DNA of 64,000 bases from Morinoia aosen (taxonomy: Eukaryota > Arthropoda > Malacostraca > Amphipoda > Talitridae), in the NCBI GenBank assembly GCA_030386875.1, contig CM059567.1, positions 56,094,020 to 56,158,019 on the forward strand, in the 5' to 3' direction. Shown here in pieces: positions 56,426 through 64,000 of this stretch; position 1 is the first letter of the stretch; each line of letters begins with the position of its first letter. The notes under the pieces are model-generated. The model was not told where the DNA came from, searched no databases, and worked only from the letters and a program-made list of their open reading frames with translations. The position numbers and the translations under genes were made by a program.

Positions 56426-57866
56426 TACAGAGTCTGTATGAGAACACAAGTGCTATCTACAGGTTAGGAAATTTGGAAACAGGGCAAGTGAGGAGTGTTA
56501 GAGGAGTGAGACAGGGCTGTACTCTGTCCCCCCTGTTGTTTGGATTATACACAGAAGAATTAGCAGTTCAACTGAGAGGAAGTGGTTTAGGACTGAAAGT
56601 TGGTAATGAGAGACTGAGCTGTTTGTTGTATGCTGATGATGTGGTTGTGGTTAGTGAATGTGGTCATGAACTACAAAGGATGCTTGACATTGTGAATGGA
56701 TATAGTACAGATTTCAAGATGAACTTTGGTGCCGATAAAAGTGAGGTCATGGTTATAAATAGTGATGAGACTGATAGAGACAGACTGTGGAATATTGGAG
56801 AAATCAGAATAGGTAGAACAAAAGAATACAAATATCTAGGTTGTATGATGAGTGAAGATGGATGTACTAGAACTAAAGGTGAGAAAGTGGCTAAAGCAAT
56901 GCAGTGGAGTGGACGGTTAGGTAGTGTGGCCAGATACAGAGCAAACAAGTACGAATGTGTGAGAGGAATGTGGAAGTATGTTGCTGTACCTAGTGTCATG
57001 TATGGTATGAGTGCTCTTGCTTGGAATGGAAGTGATCTTGAAAAGCTGGATGTGATACAAAATAAGGTAGGACGTGTAGCATTGGGTGCTCCGAAATGGA
57101 CAGCTATAGAAGCCATTAGAGGTAACCTAGGGTGGAGCCTATTTTCAGAAAGAATGATGAAAGCTGTGCTGAATTATAAGGTGAGAATTGAAAGAATGCA
57201 GAATAGCAGGTGGGTAAGGCGAATCTTTGAATGGAATCTGAGTGTAAGCTATTGGGAGAAAGTATGCTGGGGGCATGCAAGGAAACTCAGTATGCAAAAG
57301 ATTATTCATGTTAGAATTGGGAGACCTGTGGATGACTGGAGTTTAATAAATGTAGGAGGTGTAGGGCCTGAGTGGGACTGCAAGAGGTGGAAGAAAGAGA
57401 TTGAGAGACAAACAAAAGAGTATGGATTGAATAAGTGGAAGCTTAGCATGATGCGGAAGCCTACACTTGACTGGTATATGAAAAAGAAAGCACCTAAGTT
57501 TGAGCAGTTCTATGATGGTAGTTTTGGAAGTCAACTCTTGTTTGCTGTGAGATGTAAGTCATTGAGTGTGAACAGACATACATGGAGATGGAATGAGAAT
57601 AATAACAGATTATGTCAGCAGTGTAATAGTGGAGTAGAGGAAACAATTGAGCATTTTGTGCTGGAATGTAGTAAGTATGAGCAAGAGAGAGAGAGAGTTT
57701 TATGAATGTGGTGTCTGAGCAGTATGGAGAGAATGAGTGGAATGCCAGATATGCTGAAGATGATTGCGGTATGAGCTGTCTTGCTGGATTGGATCAGGAG
57801 TGTAATGCGAGTATCACTGAGGCTATGAAAGTGTTTCTTGTGCGTGCCTGGAGTAAGAGACAGTGA
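56426..57866 (+). pseudogene. CR1-type LINE copy 1, C-terminal RT part
   Basis: Continues the RT frame from 51327: VRQGCTLSPLLFGLYTEEL, CLLYADDVVVVSE with the catalytic Asp pair, EYKYLGCMMSEDG, then the long C-terminal domain with GNLGWSLFSERMM and a zinc-like motif CQQCNSGVEETIEHFVLEC. The frame stops at 57705 because of a slip in a GA run (57679-57699). In the neighbouring frame the family C-terminus continues (FMNVVSEQYGENEWN to RAWSKRQ) to a stop at 57864-57866. Confidence 0.9.
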
Positions 57867-58112
57867 CTGGAATGAGCCAGTCTGGTAGAATGGGCTGTAA
57901 TGACCCAATGTGCCGGGGGATGGTGTTTTGACACACTGGCTGTCCCGGTGATGCCTTCCAATGGAGGCTTGTGACAAGGATCGTAGATCCTGAGTAGTTT
58001 AGTGGACAAGTCTGGTACCAGGCGCTGAACTCTTTGTGTGAAAATTGTGGAGGGAATTGTAGGCCGTTACAAAGGCCCCGACACTGTCGGCCCTCAAGTT
58101 CAAGTTCAAGTT
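57867..58112 (+). repeat. 3' UTR and microsatellite tail of CR1 copy 1
   Basis: Ends in a small perfect palindrome CCGACACTGTCGG and a (TTCAAG)3 tail. Short tandem tails instead of poly(A) are typical of CR1/L2 elements. Copy 2 starts immediately after it. Confidence 0.75.
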
Positions 58113-58517
58113 CTGTTCCGAGCGGTGTGCACGTGTTTCTGGTCCTCCGACGAATATTGTGGTGAATTAAAGTGAAGTTGCTAAAAAATGGTATAGTTTG
58201 TATATTCACGTGAGTACAGTGTGTGACTTTGTATGGAGTGCTCGTGAGAGTAGTTTTTTTGTTGCGTGAGAGTTGAGACTGAGCATTGGACTTTGGTGTG
58301 GTGACTTGCAATTTTTGACTGAGGTGTTTTGACTGGTAGTTAAGCTTTCTTTGCATATAAAGAGTATAGTGTGTGACATTGTAGAGAGTGACTGTGAGTA
58401 GTAGGAAACGTTTTTTTTTTTTTTTTTTTTTTGATAACTTGATTTTCAGTAGATTTGGTGAGTGAAGACTCCTTCTGCCTGTGAAATTTGTACTGAGATA
58501 GAAGTCTGTGTTTGAGG

Positions 58518-59660
58518 ATGGCAAGAAATAGGACTGGTCGTAGGAAGGGAGGTGCAAGTGGAATGGATGAGGAGATTGAGTGCATGACTTGTAAAGAGTG
58601 GGTAGATATAGATGCATGCAAAGGCTTGAGAGAGATGAGTCGGAGGAAGTTGAATGATCTTGTGTTTACGTGCTGGAAATGTTTGAATGACGAGAGAAAG
58701 AAGTTGGAAGAGGAGGTTGAGAGATTGACAATTCTGATGGTTGCTTTAGAGGCTGATTTGAAGGATGAAAGGAAGTTGAATGAAGGAAAGAATGAGAATG
58801 GTGCAAATGCAGTGAATGAAGAGGTAAATGGTGGTGGTGCAAGGAGTGTAAATGAAGTGGATGATGGTGCAAGGAGTGTAAATGAAGTGGATGATGGTGC
58901 AAGGAGTGTAAATGAAGTGGATGATGGTGCAAGGAGTGTGAATGCAATAAATGAAGTGAATGGTGGTGCAAATGCGCCAGATGAGAGTAGAAGGATGAAT
59001 GAGCATGATGAAAGAAGTACGAATGGGAAGAGAGTGAAGGAGCAACCTGTTGATATGCCACATGAGGTGCAGGCGCCTGTAGTGGAAGTGAATGAAAGGA
59101 AGATGGATGGAAAGAGTGATGTGAGTGGAAGAGTTGAACGAAAGAGTAGTATAAAAGGGAGAGTGAGACCTACGATTAGAATATGTGGTGACAGCATGGT
59201 GAAGAATGTGGATAGGTTTGTGAGTATGACTGACCGTAGTGGATGTACGAGCATGAGAGGAAAGGGAGTGAATGAGATTTGTAGGCATGCTGAGGAAGTG
59301 ATAGATGGAATGGATGAAGGGATGGTTGTACTGCAAGGAGGTGGCAATGGATTGCTTGAATGTGGGAGAGAGCGTACGGTGAATGCAATTATGAATGTTG
59401 TTGCATGTGGTGAGGAGTATGAAAGGGTGCAAAAGGAGGTGAATAGGGAAGTGCATAAAAGGATTATGAGTATGAAAGCTGAGAGTTTGAGAAAGCGTGA
59501 AATGGGTTCCAGCTTCCTTGATATGGATAACCTGATCCAGAGTGGGTGTTTTCGTGGAGATGGAGTCCACCTTACTCAAGAAGGTGAGATGAAACTCTCC
59601 AGGAGATACATCCAGTGGATTGGGTGTACTCATATTGTAATGGAAGGTGGAGCTGGATGA
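58518..59660 (+). CDS. CR1-type ORF1 protein: PHD-like finger and SGNH esterase
   Basis: 380 residues from ATG 58518 (MARNRTGRRK); a TTG two codons earlier is not needed. The N-terminus has a PHD-like finger: C22-x2-C25, W28, C34, C52-x2-C55. A charged segment follows, then four tandem 10-residue repeats NEVDDGARSV (30-bp repeat, about 58849-58950). The C-terminal half is an SGNH/GDSL-type esterase: GDS at 224-226 with the nucleophile Ser, VVLQGGGNGLLECG, and D348-G-V-H351. Esterase plus PHD ORF1 proteins are known from CR1 elements, where they are thought to act with element RNA and membranes; the exact role is unsettled. Intact here. Its TGA touches the ATG of ORF2 in the same frame. Confidence 0.9.
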   Translation: MARNRTGRRKGGASGMDEEIECMTCKEWVDIDACKGLREMSRRKLNDLVFTCWKCLNDERKKLEEEVERLTILMVALEADLKDERKLNEGKNENGANAVNEEVNGGGARSVNEVDDGARSVNEVDDGARSVNEVDDGARSVNAINEVNGGANAPDESRRMNEHDERSTNGKRVKEQPVDMPHEVQAPVVEVNERKMDGKSDVSGRVERKSSIKGRVRPTIRICGDSMVKNVDRFVSMTDRSGCTSMRGKGVNEICRHAEEVIDGMDEGMVVLQGGGNGLLECGRERTVNAIMNVVACGEEYERVQKEVNREVHKRIMSMKAESLRKREMGSSFLDMDNLIQSGCFRGDGVHLTQEGEMKLSRRYIQWIGCTHIVMEGGAG

Positions 59661-60710
59661 ATGGAAAGCTGTCAGAGCAAAAATGAAAAATGTTGTGAAT
59701 TGTCCAATAGTGTTGTTAGGTTTGGATGTATAAATGTGCGTGGATGGAATGCAGGAAAGTTAAATGACCTTGTAGCAGAATTTGAGAATGGAGATTTGAA
59801 TTGTGTTGGTGTAGTAGAGACCCAAATGCGTGATAGAGTCAGTTTAAAATGTAAGGAGAGTAAGTACTACATGATTGGAAAAGGGCGTGTAAGTTGGCAA
59901 AAAAGAGGTGGTGGAGTTGGTCTCATTGTAAAAAATGCTCTAAATTGGAAATTAGAAGAAATTCCTGTTGGAAATGAACCTGAGAGTGAAGATCTGTTAG
60001 TAATAAAGTGTGAAAGAATGCATGCCAGAGAATGTGTTATTGTGGTTGTATGCTATATGACAACTGATGGTATTTTAGCTCATCAAGAGAATGTAAAAAA
60101 GTATGAAATATTAACAAGAATTGTGCAAGAGCATTGCAGATGCCCTCTGATTTTGATGGGTGATATGAATGGCCATGTTGGTATACTTGGTGAGCCTGTG
60201 AATGCAAATGGACAAAAATTGATTGATTTCTGTGATGAGAATGAACTTGAGAACCTAAATGTAACAATAGGAAATGGCTTGCATACATGGCAAAGCAGGG
60301 AATGTAAAACTGCAATTGACTATATGATAGTGAATAGTAGAGCAAGAGAGTGTGTCAAAGAAATGTTTGTAGATGAAGATGATTTTGATATTGATAGTGA
60401 CCATAAAATGCTTGTACTAGAATATAATTGGGGTGGAAAGGAGCCGATGCAGAAGGCCAGCAGAGTAAGAGAAAATTGGCGTATTAAAATGGCAAACTGG
60501 GAAGAATTTAGAAATGAATTGAGTAGATGTAACTGGAACAGGTGTGGAAATGTAAATGACCTAAATAAGGAGATTGCAAGAACCTTGTATGATGTGGCAG
60601 AGCAAAAGATCGGTAGAATGAAATGCAGGAAAAGTACAGGGAATGCTAGGTGGTTTACGAGTGAGATAAAGGAAGAACGAATGAGTACAAGGACCAGCAG
60701 AAGAAAGTAA
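59661..60710 (+). CDS. CR1-type ORF2, APE endonuclease part
   Basis: 349 codons coding the apurinic-type endonuclease that nicks the target. Motifs: INVRGWNAGKLNDL, VVETQMRD (catalytic Glu), RGGGVGLIVKN, VVVCYMTTDG, LMGDMNGHVGILGE (Asp/Asn), AIDYMIVNSR, DIDSDHKMLVLEY (Asp-His). The ATG directly follows the ORF1 stop. A frameshift near 60680 ends this frame in SEIKEERMSTRTSRRK, while the family sequence goes on in the next frame. Confidence 0.9.
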   Translation: MESCQSKNEKCCELSNSVVRFGCINVRGWNAGKLNDLVAEFENGDLNCVGVVETQMRDRVSLKCKESKYYMIGKGRVSWQKRGGGVGLIVKNALNWKLEEIPVGNEPESEDLLVIKCERMHARECVIVVVCYMTTDGILAHQENVKKYEILTRIVQEHCRCPLILMGDMNGHVGILGEPVNANGQKLIDFCDENELENLNVTIGNGLHTWQSRECKTAIDYMIVNSRARECVKEMFVDEDDFDIDSDHKMLVLEYNWGGKEPMQKASRVRENWRIKMANWEEFRNELSRCNWNRCGNVNDLNKEIARTLYDVAEQKIGRMKCRKSTGNARWFTSEIKEERMSTRTSRRK

Positions 60711-61466
60711 AGAGAATTATCAATGAGGCTAGGGTTAAAGAAGAGAGACACCAAGTTGAAAATCTAAGGTATCTAATCTAATCTAAAGGTCCAGATGGAA
60801 TAAAAGATTGGTATAGGTTTATACAAGGTAATGATAGAGGTAGTGAAGTTCAAGTTGATGAATTAGTAGTCAATGGTTGCAGTGTGCAAGATAGGATGCA
60901 AATGGTGAAAGCAGTTGAAGAATACTGGGAGGACATTGGTGGAATGAATGAGCAGGTTACAGATGATGAACCAATAAATTTTCTGATAGATGAACATGAA
61001 CTGCAAATGGAAGACGAAATCACTTGTGAAGAGATTGTAAGTTTTTTGAAGAAAGTGAAAAATGGAAAGGCATGTGGCCCTGATAAGATACCATATGAGT
61101 TCTATAAATGTGGAGGAGAGAGTGTAGTCAGTATGTTGAAATGTTTATTTGATGAGATATGGAAGAGTGAAAGAGTACCGGATGACTGGAACAAGTGTAA
61201 TGTAGTTCTGTTGCAAAAGGGTGGACATAAGAGTATGAAAGAACTTAAAAATTACAGACCAATTGCACTGGGTGACACCGTATGTAAGATCTTTTGTGGT
61301 ATTTTGAATGAGAGAATGAAAAATTTAGTTGAGGAATTAGGAGTCCTGGGAGAAGAACAGAATGGTTTTAGGCAAGATAGACGGGGGGAGGATAATCTGT
61401 TTGTAGTGAGTGAAATAATTGAGCGAATGAAGAAGGATAACAAGAAGGTATATTTAGCATTCCTGG
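60683..61466 (+). pseudogene. CR1-type ORF2, linker and N-terminal RT part, broken
   Basis: Frame 2 continues ORF2 with EYKDQQKKVKRIINEARVK, meets a TAA at 60779-60781 within a small TCTAATCTAATCTAA run, and continues in the same frame with GPDGIKDWYRFIQGNDRG, VKNGKACGPDKIPYEFYK, LKNYRPIALGDTVCK and NGFRQDRRGEDN. It ends at LAFL. One frameshift and one stop separate it from the endonuclease. The catalytic RT half is missing. Confidence 0.88.
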
Positions 61467-61998
61467 TGTATATTATGCATTCATATGAGTATATGAGTAT
61501 ATGAGTGTATATTTAGCATTCCTATACACTTTACTCATATGACGAAAAAAGTGTATAGAATAAAAGTTGTTTATTTCGATGTTATTACCATGTTTCAAGC
61601 AACAAAAATTCGAAAATCGATGAGTAGCTGTTTATTCGAGCGCATTCGTCATCAATGACGAAACTAAACTTACCGCTATAAATCGTAAAATACTCATTTG
61701 AGACGAAAAAAGAATAGAAGAAAACTTGTTTATTTTGATTCAATTAATTAGGTTCAGGCACCAAAAAGTGGAAAATCGACAACTGTCATCTCCTTCAGAT
61801 TTACCATTTAAATTTACGAAATCGATAACTGACATATCCTTCAGATTTACCTTTTTATCTAGTAAAATTTATAAATATATAATATTATGTTCAAAATAAA
61901 CAGAAAAACCAAAGTGCATATATGCATTTTAATTAAAAGCAAACGTTTTGGAATACATAAATTCCATCTTGAGTGCTGAAACAATGTAAAATACTGTA
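61467..61998. other. No gene recognised; right flank of CR1 copy 2
   Basis: TATATTTAGCATTCCT, the last bases of the LINE, recurs at about 61508-61523 after a 44-base AT-rich spacer. 61530-61740 has two loosely similar ~150-bp segments (CGAAAAAAGTGTATAGAA and CGAAAAAAGAATAGAAG). No coding support. Confidence 0.45.
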
Positions 61999-62210
61999 GG
62001 GTAATGTTCGAATGGCCAGACGGTTCGAATCGTCGGTCATTCTAAGTTAATTTTCAATTTTGACAATCGATAGCAATCCAAAAGCGCGTAGCAGATTACA
62101 CTACTACAGGCCTTGGGGTTTGAGTTTTTAGATAGCTACCGAGTGCAAAAATTTAAAATTAACTAAGAATGACCGATGATTTGAACCGTCCGGCCTTTCA
62201 AACATTACCC
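61999..62210. mobile_element. 212-bp TA MITE with long inverted repeats
   Basis: Flanked by TA at 61997-61998 and 62211-62212. The ends are imperfect inverted repeats of about 55 bases, starting GGGTAATGTTCGAATGGCC on the left and, reverse-complemented, GGGTAATGTTTGAAAGGCC on the right. The first eight bases with the TA (TAGGGTAAT) agree with the ends of the 5.1-kb element at 51328-56425. No protein. Confidence 0.88.
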
Positions 62211-62212
62211 TA

Positions 62213-62523
62213 CATGAGAAAATGTCCACAAACTATAAAAATGAAAAGTAATTTACATATTAAGAAAATAAACTATCTAACCCAATACTAAAATTTATCA
62301 GAAAATAAGCAAGCCTAAAAATAACATATATTTACAAATTCAAAAAATAAGATACCTAAACAAACCCAATTATTCAAAAGCCATTCATTCACACACTCAT
62401 ATCCCGGATCCATTCACACACTAAGTACATGCAACCTCATGCTAGTAAGTAGGGACAATGTTTAGTTTAGTGGCACTGTTATCTTTATTCAATTGAGGTC
62501 TATGAGAAAATATATAAAGTGAT
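62213..62523. other. No gene recognised
   Basis: AT-rich stretch between the MITE and the Penelope fragment. A short direct repeat ATTCACACACT lies at about 62388-62422. Confidence 0.4.
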
Positions 62524-62752
62524 TCTAAGATTCAAAGATCTTGTTCATTATTAGTTTTACAAAGCGTTAAAAAGTTACTGGTTTTGAATGAATGATCTGA
62601 ATCTTCACAGTGCTCCCTGATGGAAGATTGCAATGGTGAAGCTAATGGTTGGCCTGTTCTATGAGAAATACCTGCATGTTGGCTGTGTCTGATGCATTGT
62701 TGGACAGTAGTACTCCCAACATAAGATTGCATGCAGCAATCACACTTAAGGC
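62524..62752 (-). pseudogene. Penelope-like element fragment, GIY-YIG endonuclease
   Basis: Minus-strand frame reading CDCCMQSYVGSTTVQQCIR, HSQHAGISHRTGQPLASP and SSIREHCEDSDHSFKTSNF. The YVGST core, the Arg/His block RTGxPL, the SSIREH segment and the DH residue are those of the GIY-YIG nuclease at the C-terminus of Penelope-like elements. The leading CDCC matches the Cys cluster before that domain. RT is absent. The fragment is cut at 62752 by sequence beginning AAGGCCCGGCTACAC. Confidence 0.8.
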
Positions 62753-63195
62753 CCGGCTACACTATGCGTTTCTTCGTGCAACTCACGCGCGACTCGCCCT
62801 AATTTGACGCATGCATGTCGGATGCACGAGTGCTGCATGAACTTCGACGGTGTGCGGTTTTTGACGCGTCTTCTTGAGAAGCAAGCATCTGTGGCGCGTA
62901 GTTAGGAGTGAACTACACATCATTTCAGGGTCATCGCCCGACAGCTCTCCCATTTCGCAGTTGTACTTTATCATGGAGTGTTCTATTGTACTTCTGTTTA
63001 TTGCTTGCGCTTTCTACAACGAGTGATTGGCCACGCGAGCTGGTGCTCCAGCTCAGAGACCAATTTAAAGTAAAGTAATGCATCTGAAACGTCAAAAATT
63101 CAACATATAAGAAATAAAGTTATAAGAATTTGCTTACAAAATTATGTTAACATCTCTAGACACTGAGAAGGCATTGACAGTTGATATAACCACTA
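62753..63195. other. Unassigned, transposon-like left end
   Basis: AAGGCCCGGCTACACTATGC directly follows the Penelope fragment and looks like a DNA-transposon or MITE terminus, but I find no matching inverted end before the window closes. Confidence 0.35.
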
Positions 63196-63235
63196 TTATA
63201 GAAGTAGCCGCGTCCATCCGTCTGTGTGACTCCCT
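63196..63235 (+). repeat. Possible Helitron 5'-end remnant
   Basis: ACTATTATAGAAGTAGCCGCGTCCATCCGTCTGTG resembles the first 40 bases of the Helitron family (TATAATAAGAGCCGCGTCCGTCCG). No 3' end was found. Confidence 0.35.
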
Positions 63236-64000
63236 CTTCTAATCGATAGCTTTGATAGCAACAAGGATATAGCTTAAGAAATATAAGAAATTATTCTACT
63301 GCATTATTTTTCTGTGGCGATTAAATTCCCTTTCATTTGGATTATGGTATCCAGAATACGCAATCAGCATATTTTTACAAATAGAAATTTTCTTTGAAGC
63401 TTTCTCTGTTGAAATTCATCATTTTGCTTTGATATTTCTAATTGATAATGCGAAAAAATGTTTTAAATTCGTTTGACCAGTAACCTGGCTACCACTTAGT
63501 ATAAAGCCCAAGATTTTGGAACTTGAGTTATCGTTTTCGAAATTGTGATTTCCTTAAAAAGCTCGGAAGAGATAATAGACATTTCAGAATAAAATTTCAC
63601 CAAGAGAGGCCACCACGGATAGAAATGTTTTCAGGCTCAATTGACATTGTTTTTAATTTTTTTCAGGCTCAATTGACATTTTGAGCTTAGTTTTATGCTT
63701 GCTAAACAGAGGACATGTAACTTTTCGTTGTGGTGTAACTCTGTCATTTTGAACTAGTAAAAATAAAATTCACACATTGAAGACACAGTATTTTTAGGCT
63801 GAACAAAATGTTCAGCATTTAAAAAAAATCGAAGCAGGTACAGAGGAGGTACAGCGACTGACCCAATCTTGCTATGATATGTTGTCATTTCTTAATGATG
63901 GGTAGAGAGACGGCAGTCAACATCAAATTTGCATAGTCAAGTAGTCGCTCAGGTAAGTCATGTGTATTATTTATTTGTATATAGAAAATATACAAGTTAA
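63236..64000. other. Right edge, no gene recognised
   Basis: AT-rich. A ~33-bp direct duplication (CAGGCTCAATTGACATT at about 63632 and 63664) is the only structure noted. A gene cut by the edge cannot be excluded. Confidence 0.4.

Larger units (their letters stand above)
58113..61466 (+). mobile_element. CR1-type LINE copy 2, complete 5' end, truncated in RT
   Basis: 5' UTR of about 400 bases with two loosely similar ~150-bp segments (GTGTGTGACTTTGTATGG at 58219 and GTGTGTGACATTGTAGAG at 58369) and a 22-base T run (58411-58432). ORF1, the endonuclease and the first part of RT follow, and it is cut at 61466 right after LAFL. Copy 1 begins with the same 383 bases, so together the copies cover one whole element in permuted order. 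Confidence 0.85.

Noticed and set aside
58340..59633. Long minus-strand frames rich in Ser/His/Leu opposite CR1 ORF1
   Set aside because: ORF1 on the plus strand has PHD and SGNH motifs, and the minus frames mirror its Asn/Glu/Gly-rich codons.
62753..63000. AAGGCCCGGCTACAC sequence as a complete hAT-like MITE
   Set aside because: No matching inverted end or target duplication was found, so the element is left unassigned.

Overview
This window looks like nuclear DNA of an arthropod, most likely a malacostracan crustacean. The organism assignment is an inference. The sequence is AT-rich and full of repeats, genes have spliceosomal introns, and promoters have a TATA box with an arthropod-type initiator. 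The non-LTR retrotransposons include a CR1-type element whose ORF1 has a PHD-like finger and an SGNH esterase. Nothing prokaryotic was seen.

Host genes: four small secreted-protein genes lie on the minus strand in the left half (2175-3476, 9489-11492, 22514-25292, 27362-29296). They share one design. A TATA box precedes a short exon 1 coding only 5-6 residues (MASFF, MTPFK, MFSFK, MVFLLL). A phase-0 intron then splits the signal peptide, and exon 2 codes for the rest of it and a low-complexity mature protein. The products are a 47-residue Lys/Pro peptide, two short Gly/His/Phe-rich proteins, and a 494-residue glycine-rich protein with VKVYG and KVF repeats. Single-exon ORF calling misses or mis-starts all four, because exon 1 must be found by splicing. 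They look like secreted cuticle-matrix or host-defence proteins; no function is shown by the sequence.

Mobile DNA, left half: a dispersed ~360-bp repeat (1-1.5 kb and 4.8-5.2 kb), a family of short non-autonomous Helitrons (start TC, end CTAG, mostly inserted between A and T; two are joined head to tail), tRNA-derived SINEs, an L2/CR1-like LINE (12.95-15.0 kb), several minisatellites and nested insertions.

Mobile DNA, right half: 34.4-37.2 kb is an inverted arrangement of ~195-bp units carrying 13-23-base G/C homopolymers. 37728-46376 is a full-length Ty3/gypsy LTR retrotransposon of CsRn1 type (tRNA-Trp-like primer site, GTAC target duplication) that has itself received a piggyBac-like MITE in gag and a related solo LTR near the end of pol. 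46.5-50.4 kb is a LINE with an RNase H domain. 50853-61466 holds two copies of a CR1-type LINE arranged so that one is 5'-truncated and the next 3'-truncated, with a shared 383-bp segment at both outer edges. The first copy is split in its RT domain by a 5.1-kb element with TA target duplication and perfect 23-bp inverted termini. The right edge holds a TA MITE, a Penelope GIY-YIG fragment and unassigned sequence.

The window therefore reads as a small cluster of secreted-peptide genes embedded in layered transposon insertions, several of which can be ordered in time because target-site duplications and reading frames are preserved.
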